NCBI RefSeq assembly: GCF_900109135.1 | Contig: NZ_FNYT01000007.1 | Span: 52,879-116,878, forward strand | DNA from: Trichococcus ilyis | GTDB taxonomy: Bacteria > Bacillota > Bacilli > Lactobacillales > Aerococcaceae | Length of the DNA: 64,000 nucleotides | Direction: 5' to 3' | Part shown: positions 46,223 through 55,603 of the stretch, in pieces | How positions within the stretch are numbered: position 1 is the stretch's first letter | How the letters are laid out: each line of letters starts with the position of its first letter | Made by a program: the position numbers and the translations under genes | The notes under the pieces: model-generated | Seen by the model: the letters and a program-made list of their open reading frames with translations, nothing else | Told to the model about the DNA's origin: nothing | The model's database searches: none

Positions 46223-46372
46223 CGAGCGGCGAGCGTGCACACCCCACACCCGTTTCTTATCAAATACTTTCAAGCATCTTCATCATTTCTTCACACACTC
46301 GCTCTATAGTAGGTTCACAACATTTCCATAGCCGGACAATCTTTACGATTTGCTTAAGAAAAGTTGAACCGC

Positions 46373-46421
46373 TTGCACAGAAATCAGTTTTGATTTAGAA
46401 TAGTTTTACATCACAACTATT
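46373..46421 (+). promoter_or_regulatory. Promoter and MarR operator of marR-ftsH
   Basis: TTGCAC (46373-46378) and TAGAAT (46396-46401) are spaced by 17 bp. An inverted repeat AATAGTT-N9-AACTATT (46399-46421) overlaps the -10 element, as expected for an autoregulated MarR operon. Confidence 0.65.
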
Positions 46422-46447
46422 ATCCGGCAAAGGAGCGGATTTCCAAA

Positions 46448-46903
46448 ATGAAAATTGATTTTTTGAAAAAAGAGATTTGGGATCTGCTGCGGACCATCCA
46501 AGTTTCCAAGGATACCGTGATATGTCCGGTCGCAAAAGACTACTGCATCACGCCGCTGCAATTGCGGATTCTGATGGAAGTGAATTTGAGCGAAGATCTG
46601 TCACTCAACCAGTTGGCTAAGGTGATGGACATGAACAATGGCAATGTCTCGACCATCTGCAAAAAGCTGGAACAGCTAGGCTATCTGACTCGCGAACGGC
46701 GCGCGGACGACGAACGTTTCATCACCCTGAAGCTCTCGCCTGAAGGAGCCAAAATCCTTCAGCAAATGGAGCGGGACATCGAGAGCAAGTACTGCTTGCT
46801 GATGGAGGACGTGTCCGAGGAACGGCTCGAAAAAATCGTGGCCGGCATCAAGGAGTTAAAAGCATTGATCGAAGAAATGAACGCACAACAAAGAGAGGAT
46901 TGA
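46448..46903 (+). CDS. MarR-family regulator
   Basis: The 151-residue protein has the winged helix-turn-helix of MarR regulators (LSLNQLAKVMDMNNGNVSTI, then the wing TRERRADDERFITLKLS) between long helices used for dimer formation. AAGGAGCGG precedes the start. It ends 10 bp before ftsH and probably controls it together with itself through the operator overlapping the promoter. The signal is not evident. Confidence 0.9.
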   Translation: MKIDFLKKEIWDLLRTIQVSKDTVICPVAKDYCITPLQLRILMEVNLSEDLSLNQLAKVMDMNNGNVSTICKKLEQLGYLTRERRADDERFITLKLSPEGAKILQQMERDIESKYCLLMEDVSEERLEKIVAGIKELKALIEEMNAQQRED

Positions 46904-46913
46904 ATTAATATAA

Positions 46914-48797
46914 ATGGCAGATGATAAAAATAAAAACAACCGAAAATGGAATCTAAATCTAAATCTGAACAGCGAAAACCCCGACAACCGCAGAAGGACC
47001 GCTTATTACTTGCTGATGGCATTGAGCGTGCTGATGTTCCTGAACTATTTCGCCTTGCCGAGCTACATGAACCGGAGCGTGGAGGAAGTGACGTACAGCA
47101 CCTTCCTGGACCAAGTGAACGGCGGGGACGTATCCGAAGTGAAGCTGGAGGACACCCAGATCACCTTCGTCGCGACCGATGACGCGGGCGACAAACAAGT
47201 CTACGTCACAGGCATCATCGAGGATCCGACCCTCGTCACCCGTCTGGAGGAAGCCGACGTGACCTTCAGCAAGGACATCCCGACCGAAGCCTCGCCGATC
47301 GTTTCGCTTCTGGTCTCGTGGGTCTTGCCGCTGCTGCTCTTCTGGGGCATGGGCAACCTGTTGGCGAAACAGATGACAAAACGGATGGGCGGCGGAGCCG
47401 GTGGCGCGCTGTCATTCGGCAAGTCGAACGCCAAAGTCTATGTGAAGGCCGGCGATGACGCCAAGACCTTCAAGGATGTCGCCGGGCAGGACGAAGCCAA
47501 GGAAGCGTTGAGCGAAATCGTCGATTACCTGCACCAACCGAAGAAATACCAGGACATCGGCGCGCAGAATCCGAAAGGCATCTTGCTGGTCGGACCTCCC
47601 GGAACCGGTAAAACCTTGTTGGCCCGGGCAGTCGCCGGCGAAGCCGATGTGCCCTTCTTCAGCATTTCCGGTTCCGAATTCGTCGAAATGTTCGTCGGCC
47701 GCGGTGCCGCCAAAGTCCGCGACCTCTTCAAGGAAGCCAACGAAAAAGCGCCCTGCATCGTCTTCATCGACGAAATCGACACGATCGGCAAGAAGCGCGA
47801 CAGCGGCGGCTACGGCGGCGGGAACGATGAGCGTGAGCAGACGTTGAACCAGTTGCTGGCGGAAATGGACGGCTTTGAAGCCAACAAAGGCGTCGTCATC
47901 CTGGCCGCCACCAACCGTCCGGAATCCCTTGACGCTGCCCTTCTGCGCCCGGGCCGTTTCGACCGTCGCGTACCGGTCGAACTGCCTGACTTGGCAGGAC
48001 GCGAAGCCATCCTGAAAGTGCATGCTAAGAAATACAAAATGGATCCGGCCATCGATTACAATACGATCGCCCGCGCCACATCCGGTGCTTCCGGTGCCGA
48101 ATTGGCCAACATCATCAACGAAGGCGGTCTGCGGGCCGTCCGCGAAGGCCGCACCTCCGTTACGCAAAACGATCTGGAGGAGTCAGTGGAGACTGTCATT
48201 GCTGGGTACCAGCGCAAGAATGCGGTCATTTCTCCGAAAGAAAAGGAAATCGTTTCTTACCATGAAATCGGCCATGCGTTGGTCGCGGCGAAGCAGACGG
48301 AATCGGCGCCGGTCCACAAAATCACGATCATTCCGCGTACTTCGGGTGCGTTGGGTTATACGATGCAGATCGAGGAAGGCGAGAAATCGCTGATGACGAA
48401 GCAGGAACTCTTCAACAAAATCGTGACGCTGGCGGGCGGTCGCGCCGCCGAGGAGATTGTCTTCGGCAGCATCACGACCGGAGCCTCGAACGACATCGAG
48501 CAGATGACCCGGATGGCGCGCGCAATGATCACGCGCTACGGGATGAGCGATACGTTCGACATGATGCAGATCGAAACCCAGACCAACAAATATCTGGGCG
48601 GCGACACTTCCATGAACGTCTCCGCCGGCATGGCCGAGCAGGTCGACCGCGAAGTGCTGGACATCATCAAGCAGGCCCATGAAAAAGCCATTGCGATATT
48701 GAACGAAAACAACCAGAAGCTGCATGAGTTGTCGCACTACCTGCTGGTCGAAGAGACCATCACCGGGGCGGAATTCATGAAGATATTGGAAAACTAA
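46914..48797 (+). CDS. ftsH: FtsH-type ATP-dependent zinc metalloprotease
   Basis: The 627-residue protein has two N-terminal helices (about 30-50 and 127-150) around an extracytoplasmic domain, an AAA+ domain with Walker A GPPGTGKT (227-234), Walker B IVFIDE (282-287) and the second region of homology, and a zinc protease domain with H450-E-I-G-H454. The usual motif is HEAGH; isoleucine replaces alanine. It degrades membrane and regulatory proteins. The housekeeping ftsH of Firmicutes lies near hpt, whereas this one is in a MarR operon, so it may be an accessory, inducible paralogue. The ribosome site lies unusually far upstream (GAGAGG, about 15 bases). Confidence 0.92.
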   Translation: MADDKNKNNRKWNLNLNLNSENPDNRRRTAYYLLMALSVLMFLNYFALPSYMNRSVEEVTYSTFLDQVNGGDVSEVKLEDTQITFVATDDAGDKQVYVTGIIEDPTLVTRLEEADVTFSKDIPTEASPIVSLLVSWVLPLLLFWGMGNLLAKQMTKRMGGGAGGALSFGKSNAKVYVKAGDDAKTFKDVAGQDEAKEALSEIVDYLHQPKKYQDIGAQNPKGILLVGPPGTGKTLLARAVAGEADVPFFSISGSEFVEMFVGRGAAKVRDLFKEANEKAPCIVFIDEIDTIGKKRDSGGYGGGNDEREQTLNQLLAEMDGFEANKGVVILAATNRPESLDAALLRPGRFDRRVPVELPDLAGREAILKVHAKKYKMDPAIDYNTIARATSGASGAELANIINEGGLRAVREGRTSVTQNDLEESVETVIAGYQRKNAVISPKEKEIVSYHEIGHALVAAKQTESAPVHKITIIPRTSGALGYTMQIEEGEKSLMTKQELFNKIVTLAGGRAAEEIVFGSITTGASNDIEQMTRMARAMITRYGMSDTFDMMQIETQTNKYLGGDTSMNVSAGMAEQVDREVLDIIKQAHEKAIAILNENNQKLHELSHYLLVEETITGAEFMKILEN

Positions 48798-48809
48798 TGC
48801 ATCGGAATC

Positions 48810-48835
48810 GAGCCGCTTTATGCGGCTCTTTTTTG
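48810..48835 (+). terminator. Terminator of marR-ftsH
   Basis: GAGCCGC and GCGGCTC form a short stem followed by six T. Confidence 0.9.
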
Positions 48836-48867
48836 TTTTTCCTGGCTTTTTCCGGGGATTTTAGGGT

Positions 48868-49243
48868 ACCTCGTCGGGCTTCGGCTCAGGACGGTGTTCC
48901 GGAATGTCGAGAGATCCCGCTTCTGTCGACAGAACGAATACCGGAAACCACAACGAACCTGACAGATTGCTCTTTTGTCGGGCTTCGGCCGAGGACGGTG
49001 TCTCGGAATGTCGAGAGATCACGCAGTTGTCGACATATCAGATACCGAAAAACGCAAAACACCCGACAGATCGTCCTTCTGTCGGGCTTCGGCCCAGGAC
49101 GGTGTTCCGGAATGTCGAGAGATCACGCAGTTGTCGACAATCCGATCACCGGAAACCACAAAACACCCGACAGATCGCCCTTCTGTCGGGCTTCAGCCCA
49201 GGACGGTGTCGCTGATTGTCGAGAGATCATGCAACTGTCGACA
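48868..49243 (+). repeat. Palindrome family A, tandem array of 104-bp units
   Basis: TGTCGACA occurs at 48924, 49028, 49132 and 49236, each exactly 104 bp apart; a partial first unit begins near 48868. Each unit holds two hairpins: CCCGACAG...CTGTCGGG (25 nt) and TGTCGAGA...TGTCGACA (27 nt). In the unit at 49028 their centres are at 49074 and 49126, exactly 52 bp apart. Units are about 90% identical. The array separates two convergent operons and has produced spurious open frames. It occupies most of the 560-base gap, which also holds two terminators. Confidence 0.92.
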
Positions 49244-49304
49244 TTCAGCCAGCCGATTCTGCTCGGAAAACCTATAACTAACTTAATTGGATCCTTCCAC
49301 AAAC

Positions 49305-49353
49305 AAGAACAGCCAGGGATGCCCTCTGTTTCAGGCACTCCTGGCTGTTCTTA
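49305..49353 (-). terminator. Terminator of the fructokinase gene
   Basis: Thirteen-base arms AAGAACAGCCAGG and CCTGGCTGTTCTT pair perfectly, with an inner GCC/GGC. Confidence 0.9.
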
Positions 49354-49358
49354 TTCCA

Positions 49359-50309
49359 TCATGTCAAATTCTGCACTTCCTGCAAGGTCGGGATGGACTG
49401 CATGCCGCCGGGACGCGTCGTCACCAACGCCGCCACCCGATTGGCGAAAACGCCCATCTCGCGGATCTGATCCAAGCTGCAGTCTTGCCACTCCGTTTGC
49501 TGGGCGATCTGATAGAGGAAAGCCCCGATGAACGAGTCGCCTGCCCCTGTCGTGTCGACCGCTTTGACGCGGACACCCGCGACGCTGGCTTGCTCGCCTT
49601 TGAAGTACAGATCCGCTCCCTTGCTGCCTTTCGTGTAGATCAGCAGTGCCGGTCCGGCCTCAAGCAATTGCGCGATGCCGGCCTCTTCCGAATCCAAGCC
49701 GGTTATGAATGCCAATTCATCATCACTGATTTTCAGGATATCGGCATACGACAGGAATTCCTGGATCGTCCGCTTCAGCATTTCCGGATCCGGCCAGAGG
49801 TTCAAGCGGACATTCGGATCGAAAACAATCGTCCCGCCTGCCTGCTTCATTTTCTCCAGAGCTTCCAGGTGCGCATATTTCACGGGTGCTTCGATCAGAT
49901 CGACCGAGCAAAAATGCAGGATGTCTTCAGAGGTGAAAACAACATCACGCAGCTCTTCCTTGTCCAGCAGCATGTCCGCGCTGGGATTGCGGTAGAAACT
50001 GAATTCGCGCTCCCCGTTTTCCTGCAGCGACACGAACGCCAGCGCCGTATTCGCTTCGGCGGTCCTGAACAGGTGACTGCTGTCCACCTGGTTCTGCTCA
50101 AGCACATCGGCCAGATAATCCCCGAAGGCATCCTGGCCCAATTTGCCGATGAAGCTCGCCTTTCCGCCCAAACGGCTGACCGTAACGGCCACATTTGCCG
50201 GTGCGCCTCCCGGTTGCTTCGTGAACCCGGAAACCTCTTTCAGGGGCACCCCGATTTCATTCGGGAAAAAATCAATCAATAGTTCTCCGATTGTGTAGAC
50301 TCTCCGCAT
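49359..50309 (-). CDS. PfkB-family fructokinase
   Basis: The 316-residue protein is a ribokinase-fold sugar kinase: GELLIDFFP at the N-terminus, the PGGAPANVAVTVSRLGG motif, and the ATP-binding, catalytic DTTGAGDSFIGAFL. It most likely phosphorylates the fructose released by the GH32 enzyme encoded immediately upstream. The start at 50309 follows GGAGA by five bases; the 35-residue upstream extension is lysine- and glutamine-rich and is not part of the family. It is the last gene of the fructan locus. Confidence 0.9.
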   Translation of the reverse strand: MRRVYTIGELLIDFFPNEIGVPLKEVSGFTKQPGGAPANVAVTVSRLGGKASFIGKLGQDAFGDYLADVLEQNQVDSSHLFRTAEANTALAFVSLQENGEREFSFYRNPSADMLLDKEELRDVVFTSEDILHFCSVDLIEAPVKYAHLEALEKMKQAGGTIVFDPNVRLNLWPDPEMLKRTIQEFLSYADILKISDDELAFITGLDSEEAGIAQLLEAGPALLIYTKGSKGADLYFKGEQASVAGVRVKAVDTTGAGDSFIGAFLYQIAQQTEWQDCSLDQIREMGVFANRVAALVTTRPGGMQSIPTLQEVQNLT

Positions 50310-50358
50310 AACGTCTCCTTCCTGCTGCTTTTTTTCTTCCGCTGAACCGGCTTTCCGA

Positions 50359-51861
50359 TCAGACGAATTGTGTAAATGTCGCTTCCGTAAATACCGCTTT
50401 GCCGCTGACTTCAAAGGAAATGCCTGTCGCCGTCTCGGTCGGATACACGTTTGCGGTCATGGCCGCTTCGCCGTTCCTTTCGAACACTTCAACCGATGAG
50501 TGGTCCAGGTAGATGGCTAGTTCGAGGTGCGTCCGCTCGCCCGGCAACACGAGTTTGCGGCTGACGGGAAGGGTCGCTTCCTCGCCTTTCAGCACGATAC
50601 CGCTGGCGGAGCGATCGATGCCCAACTCATTCTTCACTTTGTCATAATGCACGACGGTTCTTTCTTTCTCGTTTTCGCGGAGATGGATGGACAGTTTTTC
50701 CAAATCAGACACATCAACTTTCAGTTGCAGCAAGCCGCAATCCCCTTCGATGCCGGGAATCGTCGCTTTGGCATCTTCGATCGTGGTGCTGACTCCTGAA
50801 GCATTAGCGCTCTTGTTTGCGATGCCGATCGGGTATTGCTTCAATGCGCCATCGACCCATTTCAGCTCGCGTGCGATCGTCATCGAGCCCGTCCAGCCGT
50901 GGCCCAGCGTATCGGTCGGGAAGTCCCGGCCCCACATCTGCATCCAGGCGATGCAGATCCTTCTGCCTGCATCATCCACTAACGTTTGCGGCGCATAATA
51001 ATCCAAACCGTGATCCATTTCCTGGTAACTTTCCGGATGGAACTGCTTCGTTGCCCAATCCACCTTGCCGACCGCCAGGACCGACGAGTTCAGGTTCTGA
51101 TAGTCATCCCCGTCCTGCGGCCATTGCATTGGTGAAAAGATCAGGCAATCCTTGCCGTCCAAATGGAAGTAATCCGGGCATTCCCACATGACGCCCTGCT
51201 CTTTGTTGCCTTTCAGGAAGACCGATGCGAATTCCCACTGCAGCAAATCTTCGGATTGGTACAGCAGAATCTGCCCCGTCTCTTCAGCGGATTTGGATGC
51301 GATGACGGCATAGTACATGCCGTCCTTTTCGAAAACCTTCGGATCCCGGAAATCGACCAAAGAGGCCCCTTCCGGCAAAGCTTCGGTCGCAATGACCGGA
51401 TTTTGCTGCACTTTCTCGAAGTGCAGGCCGTCCTCCGATACCGCCAGGCATTGCAATTGGTGATGTACGCCTTGATCATCCGCCGTCACGCCTGTGTAGA
51501 GCAGATACAGTTTTCCGTCCTTCTCGATGGCGCTTCCGGAAAAGCAGCCGAAGCGGTCGTAGTCCTGATCCGGCGCCAACGCAACCGGCAATTCCTCCCA
51601 ATGGATCAGATCCGCTGAGCGCATGTGGCCCCAATGCATGGGACCCCATTTCGCATCATAAGGATGAAACTGGTAAAACAGGTGGTACGCTCCCTGGAAC
51701 TGCACGAACCCGTTCGGATCGTTCATCCAGCCCACTGGCGGGGATGCATGATAGTGATTCCGGTATTGCGGATCCACTGTTCCTTTATTTTTTGCGATGT
51801 ATCGGTCGGCCCGATCTGTTGAATAGTCCACTTGACTTTGGTTGTTCACGCTATCCCTCAT
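50359..51861 (-). CDS. Cytoplasmic GH32 beta-fructofuranosidase
   Basis: The 500-residue protein has the GH32 motifs NDPNG (near residue 47, HLFYQFHPY following), FRDPKV and WECPD. No signal peptide is present, so it acts inside the cell. It is only moderately similar to ScrB at 11670. Because it lies between an oligosaccharide ABC importer and a fructokinase, it probably splits unphosphorylated sucrose, kestose or short inulin chains. The ribosome site of the ATG is weak; a GTG four codons later has AGGG upstream and could be the true start. It lies 18 bp after the binding-protein gene. Confidence 0.9.
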   Translation of the reverse strand: MRDSVNNQSQVDYSTDRADRYIAKNKGTVDPQYRNHYHASPPVGWMNDPNGFVQFQGAYHLFYQFHPYDAKWGPMHWGHMRSADLIHWEELPVALAPDQDYDRFGCFSGSAIEKDGKLYLLYTGVTADDQGVHHQLQCLAVSEDGLHFEKVQQNPVIATEALPEGASLVDFRDPKVFEKDGMYYAVIASKSAEETGQILLYQSEDLLQWEFASVFLKGNKEQGVMWECPDYFHLDGKDCLIFSPMQWPQDGDDYQNLNSSVLAVGKVDWATKQFHPESYQEMDHGLDYYAPQTLVDDAGRRICIAWMQMWGRDFPTDTLGHGWTGSMTIARELKWVDGALKQYPIGIANKSANASGVSTTIEDAKATIPGIEGDCGLLQLKVDVSDLEKLSIHLRENEKERTVVHYDKVKNELGIDRSASGIVLKGEEATLPVSRKLVLPGERTHLELAIYLDHSSVEVFERNGEAAMTANVYPTETATGISFEVSGKAVFTEATFTQFV

Positions 51862-51879
51862 TTCTTGTTTTTCTGATTA

Positions 51880-53493
51880 TTATTTATTGTTCGACAAGTA
51901 AGTATCGTAAGCTTCCTGTTTGATCTGCAGCCATTCTTCCAATCCTAAACGATCCAACTCCGCTTTGTAGGCATCCCATTCCTCGGCAACCTTGCCGTTG
52001 GCGATCCATTCCGCCCGTTTTCTGTTGACGAACGGCATCAAGTCGGCCTCGATCTGAGCAATCCGGTCAGCCTGTTCCAACGACAGGAATACGCGTGGGT
52101 AGTTGAATTGATTGTGGACATCGGCCAAATAAGTGTCTTTGAAGATATCTAAGCGCCATTGCGCATCATCAGGCATCGTCGTCACAGTTCCGTAGTATTC
52201 ATCCAAAATCGCCAACGGTCCGCCAGCTTCGGTTTTTTGGCGCAATTCGCCCGGTGCTGTGCCTTCCAACGGCAGGTGTTTCAGCGAATTGGTCGCTTCC
52301 ACGTATTCAAAGATGTTCTGTTGCGTTTCGTCCCCGTAAGTGCCCCAGTTGTTCTGCACGGATTGGATCGGCACGTACATTTGATCGGCCCATTTCGCGG
52401 TCAATTCCAGGTTTTTGTTGGCGCTGGTGATGACGAAGCGATCGCGGCTGAAGCCGAAGCCGTTCGTGCGGGTAACATGTTTTTCCCCGCTTGGTCCGGC
52501 CAAAGCAGGCAGCGGTTCATAGGAATCGTTCATGCCGGATACGTTGGCTTTATCCCAAGTGAAGTAAACGCCGTACAGTTGTTCTTTCCCTTTCGCGATA
52601 TAGGCATTCCAATCTTGCTCGAAAGCCTCCACATCGAGCAGACCTTTGTTGTACAGTTCATTGAAGTAAGAAACGCCGTTCTTGAATTCTTCGTTGTCGG
52701 CCGTGAAATCGATCGTGCCGTCATCATTGACTACCAAGTGATCATCGTTGTCGCCGATGCCGAATGCGCCGAAGAGGAATTTCATGTCTTCATTCCCGCC
52801 GTCGTTGATGAAGGACATCGGGATTTCATCCGCTTCGCCATTGCCGTTCGGATCCTGGGTCTTGAACGCTTCCAAGACAACCATTAATTCGTCGGTCGTC
52901 TGCGGCATCTCCAAGCCCAACGCTTCCAGCCAATCGACATTGATCCATGGGATATCATTCACGGTATGGATGGATTCTTTATCCTGACCCAATTCTTCGA
53001 TCCATGGCAAGGAATAGATATGTCCATCAGGCGCTGTGATCATGGCCAAATATTCCGGGTTTTCGTCCAATACTTTTTTGAAATTAGGCATGTGTTCATT
53101 GATCAGGTCTTCCAACGGGATGATGACACCATCCTCCGCCCAGGAAAGCAGATCGTAGTCGCTGGCGCCGGCGTTCCACATGGCGTCAGGCAGGTCGCCG
53201 CTGGAAATGTCCAGATTCCGTTTTTCGATGTAGTCGGAAGAATAGTTCTTCCATTCGACATGGACGCCGGACTGCTCTTCCAAACGCTGGAAGATGAGTT
53301 TTTCATTCGGATCGGCCGGTGCCAATGGGGAGCTGGAAGTGGACATCTTCAGGGTGACCGTCTCCTCCAAAGGCAAGGTCACATCCGTCAATTCGTAATC
53401 AGGTGAAGAAGCTCCATCGGAAGACCCGCATGCCGCCAACGTCAAGATTGTTGCTGTGGATAATAATGCTGTGCCAAGGTATTTTGCTCTCAT
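51880..53493 (-). CDS. Oligosaccharide ABC transporter binding lipoprotein
   Basis: The 537-residue protein has a lipoprotein signal (lipobox LTLAAC near residue 22) and a large family 1 solute-binding domain of the LplA/YtcQ type. A calcium-binding-like loop DPNGNGEADEIP occurs near residue 215. The size and gene context resemble FusA of Streptococcus pneumoniae, which binds short beta-fructans. AAAGGAGC precedes the start. It follows the two permease genes with a 45-bp gap. Confidence 0.9.
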   Translation of the reverse strand: MRAKYLGTALLSTATILTLAACGSSDGASSPDYELTDVTLPLEETVTLKMSTSSSPLAPADPNEKLIFQRLEEQSGVHVEWKNYSSDYIEKRNLDISSGDLPDAMWNAGASDYDLLSWAEDGVIIPLEDLINEHMPNFKKVLDENPEYLAMITAPDGHIYSLPWIEELGQDKESIHTVNDIPWINVDWLEALGLEMPQTTDELMVVLEAFKTQDPNGNGEADEIPMSFINDGGNEDMKFLFGAFGIGDNDDHLVVNDDGTIDFTADNEEFKNGVSYFNELYNKGLLDVEAFEQDWNAYIAKGKEQLYGVYFTWDKANVSGMNDSYEPLPALAGPSGEKHVTRTNGFGFSRDRFVITSANKNLELTAKWADQMYVPIQSVQNNWGTYGDETQQNIFEYVEATNSLKHLPLEGTAPGELRQKTEAGGPLAILDEYYGTVTTMPDDAQWRLDIFKDTYLADVHNQFNYPRVFLSLEQADRIAQIEADLMPFVNRKRAEWIANGKVAEEWDAYKAELDRLGLEEWLQIKQEAYDTYLSNNK

Positions 53494-53538
53494 TTTTTTT
53501 GCTCCTTTATATTGCTTTTATTTTGTGTTGCGTATTGC

Positions 53539-54420
53539 CTAGCCTTTGAGTGAACCCGCCATCATGCCTTTGTCGAAGTACTTCTGGAAGAATGGATACA
53601 TCACCAGAAGCGGCAAGCTGGAAATGACGATTGTCGAATATTTGATCAGTTCGGCCAACTGCGCCATTTCGGCCATCTGGGTGGCGGATCCGATCATGTC
53701 TTGTTGCGGTTGGTTTTGGATCAGTATTTTTCGCAGCACGATTTGCAGCGGCTGCAGATCCGCATCGTTCAGGTAGATCATGGCGTCGAAGTAGGAATTC
53801 CACTGCCCCACAAAAGCGTAGAGGAACAGCACGAAGATGATCGGTTTCGCCAGCGGCAGCATGATTTTGAAGAATATCTGCATTTCATTGGCGCCATCGA
53901 TGATGGCTGCCTCTTCCAGCTCGGTCGGCAACTGCTGGAAGTACGTCCGCGCCAGGATGATGTTCCAGACATTGATCGAACCGGGCAGGATGATGGCCCA
54001 GACCGTATTCAGCATGCCCAGGTTCTTCACCAACAGATAGGTCGGAACCAACCCGCCGCCGATGAACATCGTGATCATCAGGAAAAGCGTGATCGGGCGT
54101 TTGCCGATCAGTTTCTTTTTGGACAAAGGGTAAGCAGTCAGGATGGATACTGCCACCGTCAGCGCGCTGTAGGTGAAGGAATAGAAAATCGAATTCAGGA
54201 AGCCCCGGACGATCGCCGGATCCTGCAGAACCCTTTGGTAGCCGTCCAGACTCCAGTTCGCAGGATTCAGGCTCAAGCCTTGCGAGCGGAGGATGAAAGG
54301 ATCCATGAAGGAAGCGATCAGGACATACAGCAGCGGCAATAAGGTGATCAGCACGAGAATACCGATCAGGATGCGGTTCAGCAGCAGGACGCCGCGGTCA
54401 AATTTTGTCAACGTTATCAT
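53539..54420 (-). CDS. Sugar ABC transporter permease, LplC/YtcP type
   Basis: The 293-residue protein has six helices and the MalG-like EAA loop EEAAIIDGANEMQIFFKIMLP that docks the ATPase. The C-terminus YPFFQKYFDKGMMAGSLKG is characteristic of this subfamily. GGAG lies upstream of the start at 54420; the longer frame to 54450 is not supported. It pairs with the next permease and with the binding protein. No ATPase gene is present, as is usual for this family, which uses a shared MsmK-type ATPase. Confidence 0.92.
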   Translation of the reverse strand: MITLTKFDRGVLLLNRILIGILVLITLLPLLYVLIASFMDPFILRSQGLSLNPANWSLDGYQRVLQDPAIVRGFLNSIFYSFTYSALTVAVSILTAYPLSKKKLIGKRPITLFLMITMFIGGGLVPTYLLVKNLGMLNTVWAIILPGSINVWNIILARTYFQQLPTELEEAAIIDGANEMQIFFKIMLPLAKPIIFVLFLYAFVGQWNSYFDAMIYLNDADLQPLQIVLRKILIQNQPQQDMIGSATQMAEMAQLAELIKYSTIVISSLPLLVMYPFFQKYFDKGMMAGSLKG

Positions 54421-54433
54421 TTTGTTCTCCTCT

Positions 54434-55375
54434 CTATAATGCCGCGTCATCAGTGCTTACTTTATTTGCTATGGTGTTCACAGCAAGCAGCAGGATGATA
54501 TTGATGACGGTATTGAATAACCCGACTGCGGTTGAATAGCCGTAGTCCCCCATCTGCAGACCGACTTTGTAGACGTAGGTCGAGATGATTTCCGAAACGG
54601 GCAGGTTCATCGATGTCTGCATCAGGAAAGCTTTCTCGTAGCCGACATTCATGATGCCGCCGACGGAAAGGATGAACTGGATGACCATGATCGGGCGGAT
54701 CGCCGGCAGGTCGATGTACCAGATGCGGTACAGGATGTTGGCGCCGTCCATGTGGGCCGCGTCGATCAGGTCCTGGCTGACATTGGCCAGTGTGGCTGTG
54801 TAGAGGACCGATGCCCAGCCCATCCCTTGCCAGATGCCGGACAGGATGTACAGCGTCCGGAAATAGGCCGGGTCGGTCATGAAGGTGATGCGTGAACCGG
54901 TGATGCTTTCGATAAAGCCGTTGATCGGTCCGTCCGCCGCAAGGAACATGAACAGCATCCCGACGATGATGACCAAGGAAATGAAGTTTGGCGCGTACAG
55001 GATCAGCTGGAAACGTTTCTTCCATTTTGTGCTGATGAGGTGATTCAGTGACAGTGCCAAAATGATCGGCGGGAAGAATCCCAGGATGAGTCCGTAGATG
55101 CTGATTTTGAGCGTGTTCTCCAGCAGCATGCTGAAGTTCGGCGAATCGATGAACTGCACAAAATTTTCAACGCCCACCCACTCGCTCCCGATGATGCCGC
55201 GCAGCGGATTGTAATCCTTGAAAGCCAAGAGGATGCCGTACATCGGAAAATATTTGAACACTAACGTGAGCAGCAGTCCCGGCACCAGCATATAGTAGAG
55301 CATTCTGTGCTGTTTGATGAATTCCCATTTGGATTGTGTGCTTCTTTTGGGCTTGCTTTTCTGGCTTTTTTTCAT
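54434..55375 (-). CDS. Sugar ABC transporter permease, LplB type
   Basis: The 313-residue protein starts with a basic segment (MKKSQKSKPKRSTQSK) and has six helices; the EAA loop is seen as DLIDAAHMDGANILYRIWYIDLP. It is the first structural gene of the fructan operon. The start at 55375 follows AAAGGAGG; the open frame upstream runs through the operator repeats and is not coding. The gene order is permease, permease, binding protein, GH32, fructokinase. Confidence 0.92.
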   Translation of the reverse strand: MKKSQKSKPKRSTQSKWEFIKQHRMLYYMLVPGLLLTLVFKYFPMYGILLAFKDYNPLRGIIGSEWVGVENFVQFIDSPNFSMLLENTLKISIYGLILGFFPPIILALSLNHLISTKWKKRFQLILYAPNFISLVIIVGMLFMFLAADGPINGFIESITGSRITFMTDPAYFRTLYILSGIWQGMGWASVLYTATLANVSQDLIDAAHMDGANILYRIWYIDLPAIRPIMVIQFILSVGGIMNVGYEKAFLMQTSMNLPVSEIISTYVYKVGLQMGDYGYSTAVGLFNTVINIILLLAVNTIANKVSTDDAAL

Positions 55376-55400
55376 GACTGATCTAACTCCTCCTTTTGAA

Positions 55401-55524
55401 AATTGAAACGTTTCCACTTTAGGACAAAAAAATCCGGGAACGTCCAAACTTGGAATTGAAACGTTTCCACTTTGCTTCAAAAGCAGGGAAACGCTCGCTT
55501 TAAAAATTGAAACGTTTCCACTTT
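55401..55524 (-). promoter_or_regulatory. Three direct operators of the fructan operon
   Basis: A 20-bp sequence (AATTGAAACGTTTCCACTTT) occurs identically at 55401, 55454 and 55505, spaced 53 and 51 bp. Each contains the LacI-type palindrome GAAACGTTTC. They lie between the LacI gene and the first permease gene and probably bind the LacI protein encoded upstream. Copies 2 and 3 share further flanking sequence (GCTTCAAAA). Confidence 0.85.
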
Positions 55525-55603
55525 GCTTCAAAAAAATATGTTTTTTCTATATCCACATAATAATTCAGTAACCGTTTTCTGTCAATACCCGAAACAGATT
55601 ATT

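Noticed and set aside
45300..46273. Open frames across the family B array
   Set aside because: High-GC repeats lack stops; no ribosome site or family similarity, and they overlap the PatB-like gene antisense.
48797..49531. Open frames of up to 244 residues through the 104-bp array
   Set aside because: The repeat length is not a multiple of three, so units are read in different frames; product is repetitive and unlike any protein.
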